A stretch of 51,326 nt of DNA from Blastocatellia bacterium (lineage in GTDB: Bacteria; Acidobacteriota; Blastocatellia; HR10; J050): the NCBI GenBank assembly GCA_025054955.1, contig JANWZE010000040.1, positions 1 to 51,326 on the forward strand, read 5' to 3'. Position 1 is the first letter of the stretch, and each line of letters starts with the position of its first letter. Below the pieces are notes generated by a model that ran no database searches, had not been told where the DNA came from, and saw nothing but the letters and a program-made list of their open reading frames with translations. Shown piece by piece: positions 47,935 to 51,326 of the stretch. Position numbers and translations under genes: made by a program.

Positions 47935-48556
47935 TGGAAGCAACTTATTCTACATGGCCCCGATGCTGAATGCGCCTTACATTGCGCAATACGGCATTAT
48001 GTCATTTAACACGCTAAGATCACACCCTGAGCTCGCCAAGGTCAGTGGCTCTATTGCACATCCCTTTGTCAACGCGCGCAGGCACGGACGTCTTGTCGGC
48101 CACAGGTCCCTGCACGATTACGTGCCGCTCTATTGGGTCACACATACGCCCATGCAATATGTGGTGACTATCCGGGACCGTCGGTTGCCGCAGCAGGATT
48201 TAGTATTCTTTCTGTTCGACGCTCGACTGATACTCCAGTTGCCTGGCGTGTGGACAACTGATGGTAACGCGGCATCCAGTGAGACCCGGTTCTACGAGGG
48301 GACGGGCGCACTGACGCATTTAGACTGGGGAATCCTGAACACGCCTAATTGCTTCAGCAAAGAGTACAAAAGACGCAAGTGCGCGGAGGTCCTCGTACCC
48401 GACATGATTACGAGGGAACTCATAAACAGCATAGCGGTTTACAACCAACAAGCAGCCAATAACCTAATCGAAGCTGTGACGGTGATTACCCAATCATCGG
48501 CTCTTATCCAGTGGGCTCGCGATAGGGTGATCCCGAGACCAGAGTTCTATTATTGA
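47927..48556 (+). CDS. Second, divergent DarT-like protein (DUF4433)
   Basis: The 209-aa protein keeps the main DUF4433 segments: LHDYVPLYWVTHTPMQY, TTDGNAASSETRF and KCAE154-VLVPD with the catalytic Glu. Arg51/52 sits at the expected NAD-binding place. The N-terminus differs: LFYMAPMLN stands where the first copy has LHYIAHMNN, so both His residues (10 and 14) are replaced by Phe8 and Pro12. It may have changed NAD binding, different target DNA, or be a regulator without activity. The start overlaps darG by 8 bases; GAGGAGG precedes ATG 47927. Its codons are less GC-rich than those of the flanking helicase and methylase genes. Confidence 0.82.
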   Translation: MFDGSNLFYMAPMLNAPYIAQYGIMSFNTLRSHPELAKVSGSIAHPFVNARRHGRLVGHRSLHDYVPLYWVTHTPMQYVVTIRDRRLPQQDLVFFLFDARLILQLPGVWTTDGNAASSETRFYEGTGALTHLDWGILNTPNCFSKEYKRRKCAEVLVPDMITRELINSIAVYNQQAANNLIEAVTVITQSSALIQWARDRVIPRPEFYY

Positions 48557-48573
48557 GACTGGGGAATGTCTTA

Positions 48574-51326
48574 ATGAACGACCGCAGGCTCATCGAGGAC
48601 TATCTGCCCATCGAGGCCATCAGCGCGGAGGCCTCGCGGGAAAAGTCCGTCCGCAGGGGGCACATTTCGACGCTGCACCTATGGTGGGCGCGGCGGCCTC
48701 TGGTGGCCTCCCGGGCAGCGGTGTACGGGGCGCTGGTCCCGGCGAGCCGGTTCCGCCCGGCGAACGGGCCCGAGGAGAAGCGGGAGAGCCTCGGCCGCGC
48801 GAACGCGGCGAAGTTCGTGGAGCGGCTCTGCCAGTACCCGGGCTCGCCGCAGGCCATCGCCGAGGCTCAGAAGCACATCCTCGAGGCCCATGCGGAGCGG
48901 CTGTCGAGGGAAACCGGCAGGCGGGTGACGGTCGAGGACATCGCCGGAGGGCGCGCGCCGAGACCCAGGGTGCTGGACATGTTCGCGGGCGGCGGCGCGA
49001 TCCCGCTCGAGGCGCTGCGGCTCGGCTGCGAGGCCTATGCGCTCGATCTGAACCCCGTCGCGCACATCATCGAACTCTGCACGCTGGTCTACCCGCAGAA
49101 ATATGGGAAGGCCGATCCGGACGCGCGAGGCATGACCGGCCCGAAGAACGCGAGGGGCGAGACCGCCTGGGGCGGCCTCGCCGATGAGGTCCGCTACTGG
49201 GGCGAATGGGTGCTGAAGAAGGTCAAGGCGGAGATCGGCGACCTGTATCCGCCAGTCCCCGATCCGCCAGCGAAGGGGGCCGAGCCGCTCCGGCAGGCGG
49301 ACATGTGGCAAGCCAAGGAGGACGTCCCGCCCGGCTTTCTCGTGCCGGTTGCCTACCTCTGGACGCGCACGGTGCGGTGCAAGAACCCGGCGTGCGGGGC
49401 GACGGCGCCGCTCGTGCGGCAGACCTGGCTCTGCAAGAAGAAGGACCGCTATGTGGCGCTGCGCATGATCACGCCGAAGAATGAGAAGCGTGTGCGCTTC
49501 GAGGTGGTGGAGAGCGCGACCGAAAAGGGGCTCGGCTTCGACCCGGCGGCGTTTTCGAAGGGCGGCAACGCCACCTGCCCTTTCTGCGGCACGGTGGCCG
49601 ATATCGACTACGTGAAAGAGGAAGGCTGGCAAGGTCGCATGGGCAAGCAGATGATGGCCCTCGTGTGCACCCGCCCGGGCCAGAGGGGGAAGACGTATCT
49701 CTCAGCGGATGATTACCCGCCATTCCGGCCCGACGACGACGCGATTCGAAACCGCATCGAGGCTCTCTGCGAGCGCACCGGGCTGACGGTACCCAACGAG
49801 CCGATTGCTAATCTGGCATTGGATTGCCGCGACAACTCTTTAGGGATCACGGTTCGACCTTACGGCGTGCGAACATGGGGCGACCTCTTCACCCCCCGCC
49901 AGCTGCACTGCCTGCTGACTTTCGCCGCGGCGGTGCGGGACGCGCAGGCGGAGATGGCGCGGGCGGGCCTCGACGCGGAGCGGGCGAAGGCGGTGGGGAC
50001 ATATTTGGGGGTCTTGGTGGACAAGATTTCGACGAGATCCAACAGTCTGTGTCCTTGGGACAGTAAAAAGATACTGACGGTGCAGTGTTTCGGGCGGCAA
50101 GCACTGCCGATGTTGTGGGATTTTGCCGAGTCTAACCCGTTGGCACACGCTTCCGGGGCCTACCAAGAGGCGGTTGACGGTGTTGTGCGGGCAGTCGCGA
50201 GTTCTGAATTGATCGCGATACCGGCTTTAGTCCTCCGCGGCTCGGCCACCGCGCTCCCCTGGCCCGGCGCCACGTTCGACGCCGTCGTCACCGACCCGCC
50301 CTACTACGACAACGTCCCCTACGCCGACCTCTCGGACTTCTTCTACGTCTGGCTGAAGCGCACCATCGGCCATCTTTATCCGGAACACTTCGCCACTGAG
50401 GGGACGCCCAAGAAGCAGGAAGCGGTCGCGGATGCGGTCCGGCACGGCGGCAGCAAAGAGAAGGCCCGGGCCGCCTACGAGCAGATGATGGCGCAGGCCT
50501 TTGCCGAGGCGAACCGGGTCCTCAAACCCGGCGGCGCGATGGTCGTGGTCTATGCCCACAAGACCACTCTGGGGTGGTCCACGCTCGTCGATGCTCTGCG
50601 GCAGGCGGGCTTTACCGTGACCGAGGCCTGGCCACTGGACACCGAGGGCTACCGGCTAAGGGCACTGAATTCGGCCGCCCTCGCCTCAAGCATCTTCCTC
50701 GTCGCACGCAAACGTGGCGCGAGCGACATGAGCAGCGCAACCGTCCCGGTTGCGGACGCTGGCAAGGTTGCGGACGCTGGCAAGCCAGAGGCTTCTTCCA
50801 CCTTGACAGAAGAATCGCAAGCCAGAGGCTTGCGCTACTTTGGCTCCTACGAAGACGAGGTTCGCCCGGAGCTGGAGACAATTGTCCGCGAGCGCGTGGA
50901 CTCTCTCTGGAAGATGGGGATAACGGGCGCCGACCTCGTCATCGCCGCTGTGGGAGCAGGCCTCCGAGCCTACACGCGCTTCTCCCGCGTCGAGTACGCC
51001 AACGGCGAGGAGGTCCCGGCCGGGAAGTTCCTCGCCGAGGTGGAGGGGGTTGTCCTCGAGACGCTGCTGGAGAAGATCTTCGGGATGCCGGGAAGCGGTG
51101 TGGCCGCCGTGGACGGGCCGAGCCGCTTCTATGTGCTCTGGCGCTACGCCTATAGGGCGGCCGAGATGGACGCGGGCGAGGCGATCGTCTTCACCTACGG
51201 GCAGCACGTGGAACTCGACGGCCCGAAGGGCCTCTCGGCCGGACGCCACGCCCTGGTCGAGAACAAGAAGGGAAAGTACCGGCTGCGCGATTTCACCGAG
51301 CGGGGCCACGAGGAGAAGCTCGGCAT
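48574..51326 (+). CDS. DUF1156/COG1743 adenine-specific DNA methyltransferase (PglX-like), 3' end beyond window
   Basis: The frame is open from ATG 48574 to the window end (about 917 codons, no stop). The N-terminus is a classic DUF1156 (RLIEDYLPIEAISAEASREK, then GHISTLHLWWARRP). The S-adenosylmethionine motif is F137-AGGGAIPLEALRLG and the catalytic motif is D574-PPY577-YDNVPYADLSDFFY. Between them are zinc-ribbon-like Cys pairs (CKNPACGA, CPFCGT). Such enzymes, often with SNF2 helicases and DUF499 ATPases, are linked to phage defence; BREX type 3 PglXI is a relative. It starts 17 bases after the second DarT gene with only a weak Shine-Dalgarno. A repeat insert lies in frame at 50748-50834. 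Confidence 0.92.
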   Translation, partial: MNDRRLIEDYLPIEAISAEASREKSVRRGHISTLHLWWARRPLVASRAAVYGALVPASRFRPANGPEEKRESLGRANAAKFVERLCQYPGSPQAIAEAQKHILEAHAERLSRETGRRVTVEDIAGGRAPRPRVLDMFAGGGAIPLEALRLGCEAYALDLNPVAHIIELCTLVYPQKYGKADPDARGMTGPKNARGETAWGGLADEVRYWGEWVLKKVKAEIGDLYPPVPDPPAKGAEPLRQADMWQAKEDVPPGFLVPVAYLWTRTVRCKNPACGATAPLVRQTWLCKKKDRYVALRMITPKNEKRVRFEVVESATEKGLGFDPAAFSKGGNATCPFCGTVADIDYVKEEGWQGRMGKQMMALVCTRPGQRGKTYLSADDYPPFRPDDDAIRNRIEALCERTGLTVPNEPIANLALDCRDNSLGITVRPYGVRTWGDLFTPRQLHCLLTFAAAVRDAQAEMARAGLDAERAKAVGTYLGVLVDKISTRSNSLCPWDSKKILTVQCFGRQALPMLWDFAESNPLAHASGAYQEAVDGVVRAVASSELIAIPALVLRGSATALPWPGATFDAVVTDPPYYDNVPYADLSDFFYVWLKRTIGHLYPEHFATEGTPKKQEAVADAVRHGGSKEKARAAYEQMMAQAFAEANRVLKPGGAMVVVYAHKTTLGWSTLVDALRQAGFTVTEAWPLDTEGYRLRALNSAALASSIFLVARKRGASDMSSATVPVADAGKVADAGKPEASSTLTEESQARGLRYFGSYEDEVRPELETIVRERVDSLWKMGITGADLVIAAVGAGLRAYTRFSRVEYANGEEVPAGKFLAEVEGVVLETLLEKIFGMPGSGVAAVDGPSRFYVLWRYAYRAAEMDAGEAIVFTYGQHVELDGPKGLSAGRHALVENKKGKYRLRDFTERGHEEKLG
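50748..50834 (+). repeat. In-frame repeat and palindrome insert inside the methylase gene
   Basis: An 18-bp unit GGTTGCGGACGCTGGCAA occurs twice in tandem (50748-50765, 50766-50783). It is followed by CAAGCCAGAGGCTTC (50781-50795) and the perfect palindrome CGCAAGCC-AGA-GGCTTGCG (50816-50834). The frame stays open and encodes VADAGKVADAGKPEA and ESQARGLR in a linker after the catalytic domain. Confidence 0.85.

Noticed and set aside
48679-49632. 317-codon open frame on the minus strand
   Set aside because: Arg/Leu/His-rich shadow of the GC-rich methylase gene.
42585-51326. Firm assignment of the operon as BREX or DISARM
   Set aside because: The helicase and methylase resemble members of both, but PglZ, BrxC, DrmA and DrmB are not in the window, so a type cannot be named.
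48574-51326. Frameshift in the methylase
   Set aside because: Codon-by-codon reading stays open to the window end with all motifs in one frame; the repeat insert keeps the frame.

Overview
The window looks like a chromosomal piece of a moderately GC-rich, Gram-negative-type heterotrophic bacterium. Secreted proteins with signal peptides, a Tat-exported molybdenum hydroxylase, an alpha-2-macroglobulin, a beta-propeller/haem c protein and a winged-helix/AAA/TPR regulator are a mix often met in Acidobacteriota (for example Blastocatellia). That placement is inference only: there is no rRNA or other marker gene. I saw no tRNA, rRNA, CRISPR array or transposase.

Layout: (1) 1-10540 holds accessory and secreted functions: an FG-GAP protein cut by the window edge, a YVTN beta-propeller with two haem c motifs plus a small partner, a large wHTH-AAA-TPR regulator, a small gene with a decayed nucleotidyltransferase, and a secreted metalloprotease. 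(2) 10952-17366: a cupin protein, then a four-gene cluster resembling PaoABC (Tat [2Fe-2S] subunit, Mo subunit, FAD subunit, small Cys-rich protein) and two small exported proteins. (3) 17534-29401: a 1973-aa alpha-2-macroglobulin, an ICMT-like membrane methyltransferase, a patatin lipase and a 1058-aa exported protein with jelly-roll domains. (4) 29661-39296: central metabolism, namely all three pyruvate dehydrogenase genes (homodimeric-type E1, E2, E3), glutamate dehydrogenase, a 5'-nucleotidase-like phosphatase and a MocA-type nucleotidyltransferase that could mature the molybdenum enzyme of region 2. (5) 39398-42501: an MFS exporter, a YraN-type nuclease-fold protein and a divergent uracil-DNA glycosylase. 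(6) 42585 to the window end: a defence-type operon of five tightly packed genes: SNF2 helicase with a DUF3883 domain, DarT-like toxin, DarG-like macrodomain antitoxin, second DarT-like protein, and a DUF1156/COG1743 adenine methylase that runs off the window.

Region 6 is the most interesting part. A DarTG module with two divergent DarT proteins around one DarG sits between a helicase and a methylase of the kind found in BREX/DISARM-like systems. The junctions (3-nt gap, 10-nt gap, 8-nt overlap, 17-nt gap) suggest co-transcription. A plausible reading is a layered system: modification and helicase action as the first line, and DNA ADP-ribosylation toxicity as a fallback.

The intergenic DNA is unusually rich in repeats. 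A dispersed palindromic family (seven copies) ends next to the Shine-Dalgarno sequence of a gene in two cases. There are also degenerate tandem/inverted repeat blocks and several short duplications. A further palindromic repeat lies in frame inside the methylase gene.
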